Positions 15,455-24,272 of a DNA stretch of 24,272 nucleotides are shown piece by piece (position 1 is the stretch's first letter; each line of letters starts with the position of its first letter). The translations under genes were made by a program, and so were the position numbers. The notes below the pieces were generated by a model. The model saw nothing but the letters and a program-made list of their open reading frames with translations. It was not told the origin of the DNA and made no database searches. Source of the stretch: Paulinella micropora (lineage: Eukaryota > Cercozoa > Imbricatea > Euglyphida). The stretch covers positions 882,407 through 906,678 of the forward strand of contig BJOX01000035.1 of assembly GCA_009731375.1 (NCBI GenBank). Direction: 5' to 3'.

Positions 15455-15775
15455 CCTATGTATGTATGTATGTATGTGTGTATGTATGTGTGTATGTATG
15501 TATGGCCCATGACAAGGCAGACAGAGCTGCACGTATGTTATGTATGTATGCATGTATGAATGAATGACATGGCAAGGCAGACAGAGCTGTACGTATGTAT
15601 GTATGTATGCATGTATGTATGTATGACCCCTAGCAAGACAGACAGAGCTGTACGTATGTATGTATGTATGCATGTAGGTATGTATGCATGACCCATGGCA
15701 AGGGAGGCAGAGCCAACCCTGGTGCCTTCCATCCGACCAGAGCAACTCCGTCTAAAGGTAGGTATAGAAAAGATA
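15455..15775. repeat. Composite minisatellite: ~60-bp units with GTAT arrays
   Basis: Four units, about 60-64 bp apart, each made of a core related to GGCAAGGCAGACAGAGCTGT (cores near 15511, 15571, 15632 and 15697) followed by ACGTATGTATG-type tetranucleotides. The fourth core is divergent and continues into unique sequence (to about 15775). Confidence 0.85.
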
Positions 15776-16303
15776 GATATGTATGTACGTGTGTATGTAT
15801 GTGTGTGCGTGTGTATATGAGTGTATGTATGTATGTATGTATGTATGTACATATGCATGTATGTATGTATGTATGCATGTATGCATGTATGTATGCATGT
15901 ATGTATGTATGTATGTATGTATGTATGTACATTGCATGTATGTATGTATGTATGTATGTATGTATGTATGTATGTACATATGTATGTATGTGTGTATGTA
16001 TGTATGTATGTATGTATGTATGTATGTGTGTATGCATGTATGTATGTATGTATGTATGTATGTATGTATGTATGTATGTATGTATGTATGTATGTATGCA
16101 TGTATGTACATATGTATGTATGTATGTATGTATCTATGTATGGATGCATGCATGCATGTAGGAATGTATGCATGCATGCATGTACGAATGTATGGATGCA
16201 TGCATGCATGTAGGAATGTATGCATGCATGCATGTACGAATGTATGCATGCATGCATGCATGTATGCATGTATGTATGCACGCATGCATGCACAAGTATG
16301 TAT

Positions 16304-16336
<33 letters not shown>

Positions 16337-16460
16337 CACGTTTGTAAGTGTATCTTTTACTTGTTGCATTCATGCATACATACCGTATGTATGCACGTGT
16401 TTGCATTCATGCTAATGTGGAGTAAGTATAACATACATTCATGTATGCAAAGGTAATTTC
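15776..16460. repeat. (GTAT)n/(GCAT)n tetranucleotide array with (TGTC)n block
   Basis: Nearly 700 bp of GTAT/GCAT units, with a second-order repeat (GGATGCATGCATGCATGTA-type units of about 32-64 bp) at 16140-16260 and a TGTC block at about 16303-16335. All long frames through it (MYVCMYV, YIHTYIHT) are repeat translations. Confidence 0.95.
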
Positions 16461-16577
16461 AAAATTTACATGGTCAGAAAATATGCAGGGCATATGAGCC
16501 ACATGCTCAAATAAGTGAGTGAGTGTTCGTTTACACGTCTGAGTTTAGCATGGGCAGTTCGGAATTAAGAAACTTAC

Positions 16578-16789
16578 ACAATCTTTTCTGCAGTAAGGGC
16601 ACGAGCTGGCTTTAACGAGCTCTCCTCCTTTCTCCTGTGGAATAAGCTTGTCGTCCATAACGGTATCAAGCTTTTCTTCTCCGCCCTGTCCTGCAGCGTC
16701 AACTGCTTCTTTCTTGAGGCGGGTACGCCCGTGCTTTTTTGGTGTATATACTCCCCCAAATCCCCACTTGTGCGCACGTCTATCTAGCC
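16578..16789 (-). CDS. Candidate internal exon of a minus-strand host gene
   Basis: A minus-strand frame is bounded by an acceptor (CTCATGCAG|GG at 16790) and a strong donor (GATTGT|GTAAGT at 16577). Inside, the peptide reads like real protein: HKWGFGGVYTPKKHGRTRLK, a Gly/Glu-rich stretch, MDDKLIPQEKGGELVKA and SSCPYCRKDC. The closing CPYC-x3-C is a zinc-binding-like motif. Codon composition is GC-balanced as in the PBZ gene. I do not recognise the family, and neighbouring exons were not found, so this is a moderate-confidence partial gene. Confidence 0.45.
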
Positions 16790-16809
16790 CTGCATGAGGA
16801 GAGTTCAAC

Positions 16810-17070
16810 CTCTCGAGTGGATTAAAAAAAAACCCCAGATTCTGAGAAAATAGGCAATACTTTATGCTCAGTGGGTACGGGCCGGCTGGGTTTCCACATT
16901 AGTTTGATATATTTCTGAAAGAGAATGCGTTCTCGCTCTGCCCCTGACCCTGTTTCTGTCTTATCGTGCCTGCATGAACTTAGAGATGTCTGGTCTGTCT
17001 GCCTGTCTCAGGGATGCCACAAAAACGTCAAGTCTAAAACACACATTCATCGAGGTGGAACCGTCTTTGC

Positions 17071-17121
<51 letters not shown>

Positions 17122-17636
17122 GGTACAAGTACTAAGATCTTCTGTCCGATCCATACAAATCGATAGCCTAAAGCCATAGATTTAAAGTACTATTTAACGA
17201 GTGCTGGCCCGTTTTATATAATAAAAATGATTAAAATTATCAATATTATGTATGAAAGTAAAATACAATAAAAACACAGAATAAACTCTCTGTCTGTCTG
17301 TCTGTGTACACATGTGTGTGTCTGCGGTGTATGTGTTTGTATTTGTGTGAGTGTGTGTATGCTTGTGTGGTGCGCGTGCGGCTGTGTTCCCTCAATCTCT
17401 ATCTTTATGTGCGTCTGTCTGTGTGTGCCTTGTCTTTTGATCTTCGTGTTGTATAATTTGCTATTTCAAATTAGAGATGCACACATAATAATTCCAAGCC
17501 ATGAAAAAGTAAAGAGAAATAGATCGTCTCGTCCTTTGTGTCACTCCTTGTCTTCTCCTCATTCCGAGAAAGGAACCTCACCATCGACAATCGACCATAG
17601 CATATCTATCAAGCCTGTTTTTGTCAACAGGTTGCG
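16810..17636. other. Intergenic/5' flank of the PBZ gene with (CTGT)n and (TG)n microsatellites
   Basis: No supported gene. It contains a CTGT array at about 17070-17122 and shorter TCTG/TGTG-rich sequence at about 17288-17430. An acceptor-like TTTTTGTCAACAG lies 6 nt before the ATG at 17637, so a 5' UTR intron ending there is possible. Confidence 0.5.
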
Positions 17637-18129
17637 ATGAAGGCAGGAAAAGGCAAAAACAAGCCCACTGCCAAGCAGCGCCAGCAACTAGAGGAGACAA
17701 AGCGCGACCTCCCGGCTTCGGCGCCCATACAGTCCTTGCCCTCGCAGCTGCAGGCAATGGTAGCAGCCTACTTGGAGCTGCGTGAGCTGGTGCGTGTTTA
17801 CTACGCACTTGGGGCCCGCAAGCAGTTCGACGCGTTTTTCCAACCTGCCGCGGCCAACCCTGAGCTGTACTGGTTGGTCCATCTCTGGAAGCCGACGGAA
17901 GCGCTTTCCTTGCTACCTTCCTCTTCCACCTCCTCCACCTCCTCTTCCTCCTCTTCCTCCTCCTCTTCCTCCTCCTCTTCATCCTCCTCTTCATCCTCTT
18001 CATCCTCATCCTCCTCATCATCATCGTCATCGTCATCATCATTATTCTCATTCCCACAGCAATTACCACCAAAATCCACCCCACCATCCTCCTCCTCTTC
18101 CTCCTCCTCCTCCTCCTCCTGCTCGCAAG

Positions 18130-18160
<31 letters not shown>

Positions 18161-18458
18161 GCAACAAGCACAGCGCCGCGGGCTACCCGAACTTACTGCC
18201 GTGTTCTGGCTCCGTACAAACGCAATACAGCTGCGGATCGAAACTTTGTGTCTGTATGCAAGCGAGGCCAGCGCGAAAGCTCATGTGCTATTGGACCCCG
18301 AGGGCAACGCGACCAAGGAAATCGGCATCTTGCCTGTGACATTATGGCCGGGTTGGCAGTATCGCAAGCTGTGCAGTTTCGGACTGTATTGCAGTCAGAC
18401 GGACCCTCTTCACTACAGGGACCAGGCACATCCGGCTGAGCACCTATTGTCCGCTCTT
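17637..18458 (+). CDS. PBZ zinc-finger protein, exon 1 (F-box-like N-terminus and first PBZ finger)
   Basis: Exon of 274 codons from ATG 17637 to the donor CTT|GTATGT. Order: a basic N-terminus; an F-box-like segment at about 31-80 (IQSLPSQLQAMVAAYLEL ... NPELYWLVHL); a long poly-Ser stretch coded by TCC/TCA repeats; a poly-Gln stretch from a CAA repeat; an unrecognised globular part (about 190-245); then a PBZ-type finger C246-x5-C252-x6-H259-x5-H265-P (CSFGLYC ... PLHYRDQAHP). PBZ fingers bind poly(ADP-ribose), as in APLF and CHFR. An F-box would link it to SCF ubiquitin ligases, giving a PAR-directed ligase adaptor; the F-box is inferred from hydrophobic spacing only. Phase-0 splice into exon 2 fits exactly. 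Confidence 0.75.
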
Positions 18459-18567
18459 GTATGTATGCAATGTATGTTTGTATCAGTAAGCATATCTGTT
18501 TATCTATCTACTTACCGATATACTTATCTCTACCAACAGACTTACCTACATCTGTCACCCTGGTTAG
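18459..18567 (+). other. Intron 1 of the PBZ gene
   Basis: GTATGT at 18459 and GGTTAG at 18567 bound a 109-nt intron that contains a degenerate CTAT/TACC microsatellite. Removing it joins codon CTT to GAC in phase 0 and carries the frame into the second PBZ finger; reading through instead yields poly-Phe. Confidence 0.75.
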
Positions 18568-18636
18568 GACCTGCCCCCCGCCGCGCGCGAACTGTGCTGC
18601 CCTTCTTCTTCTTTTTCTTCTTCTTCTTCTTCTTCT

Positions 18637-18683
<47 letters not shown>

Positions 18684-19050
18684 TTCTTCTTCTTCTTCTT
18701 TTTCTTCTTCTTCTTCTTCTTCTTCTTCTACTTCTTCTACTTCTTCTTCTTCTTCTTCTATCACCACCACCACCACCACCACCTCCTCCTCCTCCTCCTC
18801 CTGCTCCTCCTCCTCTCCTTCCTCTTCCCATCCCGCCCCTTTCTCGTCTACTCCACGCCCTCCCTGCCGTTACGGCCGTGACTGTTACCGGGAAAACCCG
18901 CAGCATTTAGCTACGTATAGCCACCCGCCGGCCCGAGCCATCGAAAATGGCATTGCGCAACCGTCCAGCCAGCCGCCCAGCAAGAGGTTGAAACTGAACG
19001 ATGATGGAAAGATAGAGGCAAAATCGGCTGAGGACGAGAAGGAGAAACAG
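18568..19050 (+). CDS. PBZ zinc-finger protein, exon 2 (Ser-rich linker and second PBZ finger)
   Basis: 161 codons between acceptor GGTTAG|GAC and donor AAACAG|GTGCGT. The first two thirds translate the TTC and TCC microsatellites as poly-Ser, with a Thr run from ACC. Then comes a textbook PBZ finger: PPCRYGRDCYRENPQHLATY followed by SHP, with C374, C380, H387 and H393 (numbering across exons 1-2), the YG after the first Cys and the NP before the first His all matching the family consensus. A basic/acidic tail (KRLKLNDDGKIEAKSAEDEK) follows. The two fingers, with identical C-x5-C-x6-H-x5-H spacing, resemble the tandem PBZ of APLF, but here ~107 residues of Ser-rich linker separate them. Confidence 0.82.
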
Positions 19051-19075
19051 GTGCGTGTGTGTGTATGTGTGTGTG

Positions 19076-19111
<36 letters not shown>

Positions 19112-19189
19112 TCTGTATCCAGTAAGGCACAAACCATCTCTATCTGCTTGCCTGGTTCTTGGACATTACAACCAAAACCTAAGACGGAG

Positions 19190-19230
<41 letters not shown>

Positions 19231-19618
19231 TCTGTATCCAGTAAGGCACAAACCATCTCTATCTGCTTGCCTGGTTCTTGGACATTACAACCAAAACCTA
19301 AGACGGAGACAAAATTGTGTAAAGTTTCCGGGAAATTACCGCGAATACCGCGAAAGTTTCGCCGCCTTCACCTCCCGTGATACTTGCTTTTTCATTCACA
19401 AGACTGTTCTTGCTGTTGTTGTTGCTGCTGCTGCTGATGCTGTTGTTGTTGTTCTTGTTGTTGTTGTTGTTGTTGTTGTTGTTCTTGTTGTTGTTGTTGT
19501 TGTTGTTGTTGTCGTTGTTGTTGTTGTCTTTGTTGTTGTTGTTGTTGTTATTGTTGTCGTGTCATTGTTGTCGTTGTTGTTGCTATTATTATCGTTATTG
19601 TTGTTGTTGGTTTTGTAG
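19051..19618 (+). other. Intron 2 of the PBZ gene, with tandem duplication and (TTG)n array
   Basis: Bounded by GTGCGT and TTTTGTAG. It contains a perfect tandem duplication at 19078-19310 (a (CT)n tract plus ~85 bp of unique sequence, twice) and a TTG/CTG array at about 19411-19613. An additional small exon in 19311-19400 cannot be excluded. Confidence 0.6.
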
Positions 19619-19741
19619 CATCCCAAGGAAGGTAAAGACCACACCATGCCTTCCAAGGAAGAAAAATACCACACCCTACGGGCACGAGCGCTGTGTCCAA
19701 CGTTCTACCTAGTGTACAAGCTGGTACAGAGCCCTGCAGAG
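19619..19741 (+). CDS. PBZ zinc-finger protein, exon 3 (partial gene continues downstream)
   Basis: Open 41-codon exon between acceptor TTTTGTAG|CAT and donor CAGAG|GTATGA, phase 0 at both ends like the two preceding exons. The peptide (HPKEGKDHTMPSKEEKYHTL, then RARALCPTFYLVYKLVQSP) is of ordinary composition, with a hydrophobic YLVYKLV segment. No domain recognised. Later exons would lie beyond the repeats and the N gap; I could not find the next one. Confidence 0.6.
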
Positions 19742-19779
19742 GTATGAATATATCTACCAATGTAGGTGTGTTGTGGTAG

Positions 19780-19797
19780 TTCTTGTTGTTGTTGTTC

Positions 19798-19832
<35 letters not shown>

Positions 19833-19851
19833 ATGATTATTATTATTATTA

Positions 19852-19900
<49 letters not shown>
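19780..19900. repeat. (TTG)n then (TTA)n compound microsatellite
   Basis: A TTG/TTC array switches to TTA and runs directly into the tRNA-like SINE at 19901. Confidence 0.95.
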
Positions 19901-19959
19901 GGACACCGTGATAGCCCAGTGGTCAAGTTCTACCATCTGGGCCCTGTCGCCAGTTCGAT
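19901..19959 (+). mobile_element. tRNA-like SINE, copy 1 (cut by the gap)
   Basis: GGACACCGTGA, then TAGCCCAGTGG (19912-19922), a full match to the pol III A box TRGYNNARNNG, and the start of the B box GTTCGAT at the gap edge. It is identical to the copy at 24211 over the shared 59 bp, and in both cases it follows a TTA array. The downstream part is hidden in the run of N. Confidence 0.8.
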
Positions 19960-20336
19960 NNNNNNNNNNNNNNNNNNNNNNNNNNNNNNNNNNNNNNNNN
20001 NNNNNNNNNNNNNNNNNNNNNNNNNNNNNNNNNNNNNNNNNNNNNNNNNNNNNNNNNNNNNNNNNNNNNNNNNNNNNNNNNNNNNNNNNNNNNNNNNNNN
20101 NNNNNNNNNNNNNNNNNNNNNNNNNNNNNNNNNNNNNNNNNNNNNNNNNNNNNNNNNNNNNNNNNNNNNNNNNNNNNNNNNNNNNNNNNNNNNNNNNNNN
20201 NNNNNNNNNNNNNNNNNNNNNNNNNNNNNNNNNNNNNNNNNNNNNNNNNNNNNNNNNNNNNNNNNNNNNNNNNNNNNNNNNNNNNNNNNNNNNNNNNNNN
20301 NNNNNNNNNNNNNNNNNNNNNNNNNNNNNNNNNNNN
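19960..20336. other. Assembly gap (377 N)
   Basis: Run of N inside or just after SINE copy 1. The non-round length suggests an estimated gap, probably repeat-related. Confidence 0.98.
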
Positions 20337-20349
20337 TTGACAGAGAAGC

Positions 20350-20717
<368 letters not shown>

Positions 20718-21124
20718 CAGCCCAATGGCCTCAAGGCGTTAAACTGTGACGCCAACTCATAACCCTTTGGTGGTAGATGCTGGGGAGGAGGGTCGTTGCG
20801 CGCGTAAAAGATCTTAAACTCCGCATATGCTGGTTGATAGCCCAGGACCCAGCAGACACCAGATTGTTATGGGTGGGGTTTCGAGGCAGCTCTAGCAACC
20901 GCGCTTGGTGTATGCACTTGCACATTCGGTGACGTCTTGCAAGAGGTTGCTGGGACTGCGGAATAACCTCGGCTTAGTGCAGTCTTGCCCTCAGGAGCTC
21001 CATCGGTGGCCCCGATCATCAGGCGAGAGACTGACACGGGGGGGTGGAGGACCTCGAACAAGGGTATTGGAGGCTTATGTCCGTTGAGGATATGCCATTA
21101 GCTGCATCAGTACGCCTCAGATAT

Positions 21125-21127
<3 letters not shown>
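20718..21127. repeat. Possible dispersed element C, flanked by ATT arrays on both sides
   Basis: A 410-bp GC-balanced island between ATT arrays, beginning CAGCCCAATGGCCTCAAGG and ending CGCCTCAGATATAG. Frames in it (about 60 codons) have no protein character. Its setting copies that of element A and the SINE, so a non-autonomous repeat is the best guess, although no second copy is in the window. Confidence 0.4.
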
Positions 21128-21178
<51 letters not shown>

Positions 21179-21300
21179 ATTCTTCTTCTTCTTCTTCTTC
21201 TTCTTCTTCTTCTTCTTTTTCTTCTTCTTCATCAGATCATTATCATAATTACTATCATTATTATCATGATTACCATCATCATCATAATCATCATCATGTT
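21128..21300. repeat. (ATT)n, (TTC)n and (ATC)n arrays
   Basis: ATT array (to about 21176), TTC array (about 21179-21232) and ATC/ATT-type sequence to about 21300. Confidence 0.9.
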
Positions 21301-21372
21301 CTTGCTAGGCAGACACACGGTTAGTAGCCGAATGTCTGCTGCCCAACGCAGAGAAACTGCCGGTGCCTGTGC

Positions 21373-21822
21373 GCACAATGCCCCACCGTCACCAAAGCCT
21401 CAGTGGCACAATCTTGCCCAATGGCTCAACTCAGCACGTGGTATGAATGTATGTATACATATGCACAATGCCCCACCGTCACCAAAGCCTCAGTGGCACA
21501 GTCTTGCCCAATGGCTCAGCTGCGCACGTGGTATATATGTATGTATGTATGTGTGTATGTATGCATGTATGTATGTATGTATGTATGCATGCATGCATGC
21601 ATGCATGTATGTATGTATGTATGTATGTATGTATGTATGTCTATGTATGTATGTATGTATGTATGTATGTATGCATGTATGTATGTATGTATGCATGCAT
21701 GCATGTATGTATGTATGTATGTATGTAATGCATGTATGTATGTACATATGTATGTATGCACAATACCTCACCGTCACCAAAGCCTCAGTGGTGCAGCCCA
21801 ATTGCCAGCTGAGAACGTGATG

Positions 21823-21878
<56 letters not shown>

Positions 21879-21945
21879 GTACATGCACATCGCCACACCG
21901 TCACCAAAACCTCAGTGGTGCAGCCCAATTGCTCAGCTGAGAACG

Positions 21946-22000
<55 letters not shown>

Positions 22001-22061
22001 CATATATATATATGCCCCACCGTCACCAAAGCCTCAGTGGTGCAGTCTTCCCTCATGGCTC
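21373..22061 (+). repeat. Unit D: five ~65-70-bp copies separated by different microsatellites
   Basis: Copies at about 21373-21443, 21463-21533, 21759-21822, 21885-21950 and 22011-22061 share CCACCGTCACCAAAGCCTCA followed by GTGG and a CCCAAT..CTCAGCT..CACGTG-like tail. The spacers differ: TATG/CATG arrays after copies 1 and 2, TA arrays after 3 and 4, and a CTAT array after 5. Copies 3 and 4 share GGTGCAGCCCAATTG and GAGAACGTGATG and form a subfamily. Confidence 0.85.
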
Positions 22062-22115
<54 letters not shown>

Positions 22116-22116
<1 letters not shown>

Positions 22117-22539
22117 CCGGAGGTTATGCAGAGGGCCAGCTGCTCAGTGCTCCGGCCTAAAACCAAACCCCCTACAACGACAGTTTTGTGTCCGCCGTTA
22201 ATCGCGCGCTGCGCAAGGGCTAAAACAGGCGACCATCTCCCGACCGGGGCCGTGATGCAAAGGGTTGATGAAGCCGAGGTTGTAGAAGGTAACTCACAAC
22301 GAGCGTGAACTCCCGAAACCTCGGCTTTCGCGACCATCATCTCCTTATAGCACACGCCCCTGGGGGACTGTTTCCAGTGGCTGTCCTGTACAGTTCAAAA
22401 GGGCTCGGCTACCTTTCGGCTTGAACTGGGCACAGGCACCAACTACAGAGGACAGTGGCTGAAGTGCTGAGAGTTCTTGCTCGGGGGTAGTAAAGGAGGC
22501 AATAGCTTTTAGGCTACGCCACGCTACAGATTTAACATA
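22116..22539 (+). mobile_element. Dispersed structured repeat, element A, copy 2
   Basis: Highly similar to copy 1 (13865-14296) over its whole length, again with CTAT arrays on both sides. The 11-bp AAGCCGAGGTT/AACCTCGGCTT stem and the AGTTCAA/TTGAACT stem are kept. The third stem is lost through a short deletion (TACAGAGGACAGTGGCTGAAG). Confidence 0.75.
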
Positions 22540-22580
22540 TCTATCTATCTATCGATCTATCTATCTATCTATCTATCTAT

Positions 22581-23034
22581 CATCCTGGAGACGGTCTCTG
22601 CCACTGGCAACTCAGCCTGGGGTTCAGATCTAACTATCTCCTACAATGACGATTTTGTGTCCGCCGTTAATCGCGCGCAGCGCAAGGGCTAAACAGGCAA
22701 CCAACTCCTGACCATGGCTGATGAAGTCGGGGCGTGATGCAAAGGGTTGATGAAGTCGGGGTTGTAGAAGGTAACTCACAACGAGCGTGAACTCCTGAAA
22801 CCTCGACTTGCTTATGGCATCATCTCCTTAGGGCACTCGCTCCTGGGGAGTGTTCTAGTGTTGTCCCGTATAGTTCAAAAGGGCTCGGCTACCTTTCGGC
22901 TTGAACTGGGCACAGACACCAACCACAGCGAGACAGTGGTTGGTGTGCAGCTTGGCCGGTGCTGAAAGTTCTTGTCCGGGGGTAGTATAGGAGGCCATGG
23001 CTTTTCAAGCTAAGCCACGCCCATAGATTAAACA

Positions 23035-23036
<2 letters not shown>
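22581..23036 (+). mobile_element. Dispersed structured repeat, element A, copy 3 (divergent)
   Basis: More divergent copy: a different 5' end (CATCCTGGAGACGGTCTCTG and CTGGGGTTCAGATCTAAC) joins the shared body at TTTTGTGTCCGCCG. A short segment with GATGAAGTCGGGG is duplicated internally. The first stem carries paired changes (AAGTCGGGGTT with AACCTCGACTT), and the CACCAACCAC/GTGGTTGGTG stem is intact. Flanked by CTAT arrays on both sides. Confidence 0.75.
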
Positions 23037-23100
<64 letters not shown>

Positions 23101-23429
23101 CCTACCTACCTACCTACCTACCTACCTATCCATCTAGCCATCTAGCCATCTATCCATATATCTATTTATCTAAATATACCTATCTATGTATGTATCTATG
23201 CATAGTATACAGGTTCACCCATATGAATGTATGTATGTATGTATGTATGTATGTATGTATGTATATTATGTATGTATGTATGTATGTATGTATGTATGTA
23301 TGTACGTACGTATCTTTTGCGCTCATACACCTCCAAGCACTCAGATATATGTATATATATACATCATCCATTGTTGTAAGTATGTATCTATATTTCTACG
23401 TACATTCATGTAGATACATCAACTCTCCG

Positions 23430-23467
<38 letters not shown>

Positions 23468-23545
23468 CCTTTGCGTCTCTACCCGTCCAACTTACACATA
23501 CAATGTCATCATTGTAGCTTGCGCTATATATATATATATATATAT
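23037..23545. repeat. CTAT/CTAC, GTAT and CTAT arrays with short unique segments
   Basis: CTAT/CTAC array to about 23165, a GTAT array at about 23225-23312, and a CTAT array at about 23430-23467, separated by 40-110-bp unique pieces. One piece (CATTCATGTAGATACATCAA, 23404-23423) has a near copy at 24117-24136. No gene seen. Confidence 0.85.
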
Positions 23546-23613
23546 TGACAGAAACAATCCTCAGCCAGGAGGTTAGGATATATATATATACATATATATA
23601 TGTATATATATGA

Positions 23614-23648
<35 letters not shown>

Positions 23649-23865
23649 GAAACAAGCCTCAGCCAGGAGGTTAGTCAGCCTGATCAAGGATATATGTATA
23701 TATATATATATATGTATATATATATACATATATAGAGAGAGAGAGAGGGAGAGAGAGAGAGACAGAAACAAGCCTCAGCCAGGAGGATAGTCAGCCTGAT
23801 CAAGGATATATATATATATATATATATATATATTGACAGAAACAATCCTCTACCAGGAGGTTGAG
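23546..23865 (+). repeat. Unit E: four copies separated by (TA)n arrays
   Basis: Copies at about 23546-23578, 23645-23690, 23761-23806 and 23834-23865 share GACAGAAACAAGCCTCAGCC and AGGAGG. Copies 2 and 3 extend through TTAGTCAGCCTGATCAAGGA. All are bounded by TA arrays, with a GA array before copy 3. Confidence 0.88.
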
Positions 23866-24150
23866 CTTACGGTGCTCAAAATACTTGGACTAACGGCTTC
23901 CTTTTCTTTCTCTTCTTCCTTATCCTCCTCAAGACTCCGCTCTCCATTCCTAGATTGCCTTTTTCTTCAACGACCTACCTCCTCTTCTTTTTTTTCCAGA
24001 ACACAGTCTACCCGTGATTCCCATCCCGGACACATGCACAGTACACAAATTACTGGTTGATGTGAAACTGCGTTCCTTTGCAAGACTACATCCTTTTGCA
24101 ATATCTCATCTCTGCATTCATGTAGATATATCAGCTCTCCGCTCCTTTTA
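23866..24150 (+). other. Unique sequence with a possible exon
   Basis: A polypyrimidine-AG acceptor (CTTCTTTTTTTTCCAG, ending at 23999) is followed by a frame that stays open to the ATT array and reads like protein (VHKLLVDVKLRSFARLHPF, AISHLCIHVDISALRS). No good donor was found before the microsatellite, so this is a weak exon candidate, possibly a later exon of the PBZ gene. Confidence 0.3.
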
Positions 24151-24151
24151 C

Positions 24152-24206
<55 letters not shown>

Positions 24207-24210
24207 TTAT
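24151..24210. repeat. (ATT)n microsatellite
   Basis: Nearly pure ATT array immediately 5' of SINE copy 2. Confidence 0.97.
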
Positions 24211-24272
24211 GGACACCGTGATAGCCCAGTGGTCAAGTTCTACCATCTGGGCCCTGTCGCCAGTTCGATTCC
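24211..24272 (+). mobile_element. tRNA-like SINE, copy 2 (runs off the window)
   Basis: GGACACCGTGA, A box TAGCCCAGTGG (24222-24232) and B box GTTCGATTC (24263-24271) both match the pol III internal promoter consensus, 41 bp apart start to start. Shared with 19901-19959. It is tRNA-derived rather than a working tRNA gene, judging from its repetition after ATT arrays; the 3' part is not in the window. Confidence 0.8.

Noticed and set aside
15538-16415. Long frames on both strands rich in MYVC or YIHT repeats
   Set aside because: Direct translations of the GTAT/GCAT array in all phases; no start context, no non-repeat protein content.
17314-17640. 108-aa frame upstream of the PBZ gene
   Set aside because: N-terminal part is a TG/TCTG microsatellite translation; it ends at the PBZ start and has no domain character.
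18461-18910. 149-aa frame with long poly-Leu run, and the poly-Phe read-through of exon 1
   Set aside because: The frame leading to the canonical PBZ finger reads the same arrays as Ser and is supported by phase-0 splice sites.

Overview
The window looks like nuclear DNA of a unicellular eukaryote (alga or heterotrophic protist; I cannot name the species) that carries a DNA-virus-derived segment at its left end. Reasons: the right half has intron-containing coding sequence (GTATGT...TTAG and CAG|GTGCGT junctions), very heavy microsatellite content and tRNA-like SINE copies. The left ~12 kb is AT-rich, gene-dense, intron-free and has viral gene types. Two runs of N (4229-4238 and 19960-20336) show that this is a scaffold.

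Virus-like segment, 1 to about 12.2 kb. It holds an AEP primase/SF3 helicase fusion (7381-9828), a phage-tail-fibre-like protein with a self-cleaving S74 chaperone (2350-5968, in three pieces), a GIY-YIG endonuclease (1357-1932), a Cys-rich zinc protein (9970-10479), a possible virion protein (6071-6700), a two-span membrane protein, a secreted-type Cys-rich protein and several small lysine-rich proteins. This set fits a polinton-like virus, virophage-like element or a fragment of a larger algal/protist virus. No major capsid protein, packaging ATPase, protease or integrase lies in the window, so the element is partial or continues leftward. Several genes are broken: an internal TAA and a 2-nt deletion in the fibre gene, a TGA in the GIY-YIG tail, and frame breaks at poly-A runs. 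That is what a decaying endogenous copy, or error-prone sequence, would look like. The primase is intact.

Between 10.8 and 11.4 kb is an iteron-like region with repeated ACGTTGG motifs and three identical AATAAAA-TTCG-TTTTATT hairpins. At 12189-12614 a ~426-bp near-perfect palindrome (arms of ~196 nt) sits exactly where the viral segment gives way to microsatellite-rich host DNA; it is a good candidate for a terminal palindrome or fold-back element.

Host segment, 12.6-24.3 kb. Microsatellites of 2-5 bp units dominate. Embedded in them are dispersed repeats: element A (three copies, with an RNA-like fold showing a compensatory base change), a tRNA-like SINE (two copies), a 95-bp direct repeat, and short units (D, five copies; E, four copies) each separated by microsatellite. 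One host gene is well supported: exons at 17637-18458, 18568-19050 and 19619-19741 encode an F-box-like, Ser/Gln-rich protein with two PBZ (poly(ADP-ribose)-binding) zinc fingers. A second possible exon lies on the minus strand at 16578-16789.
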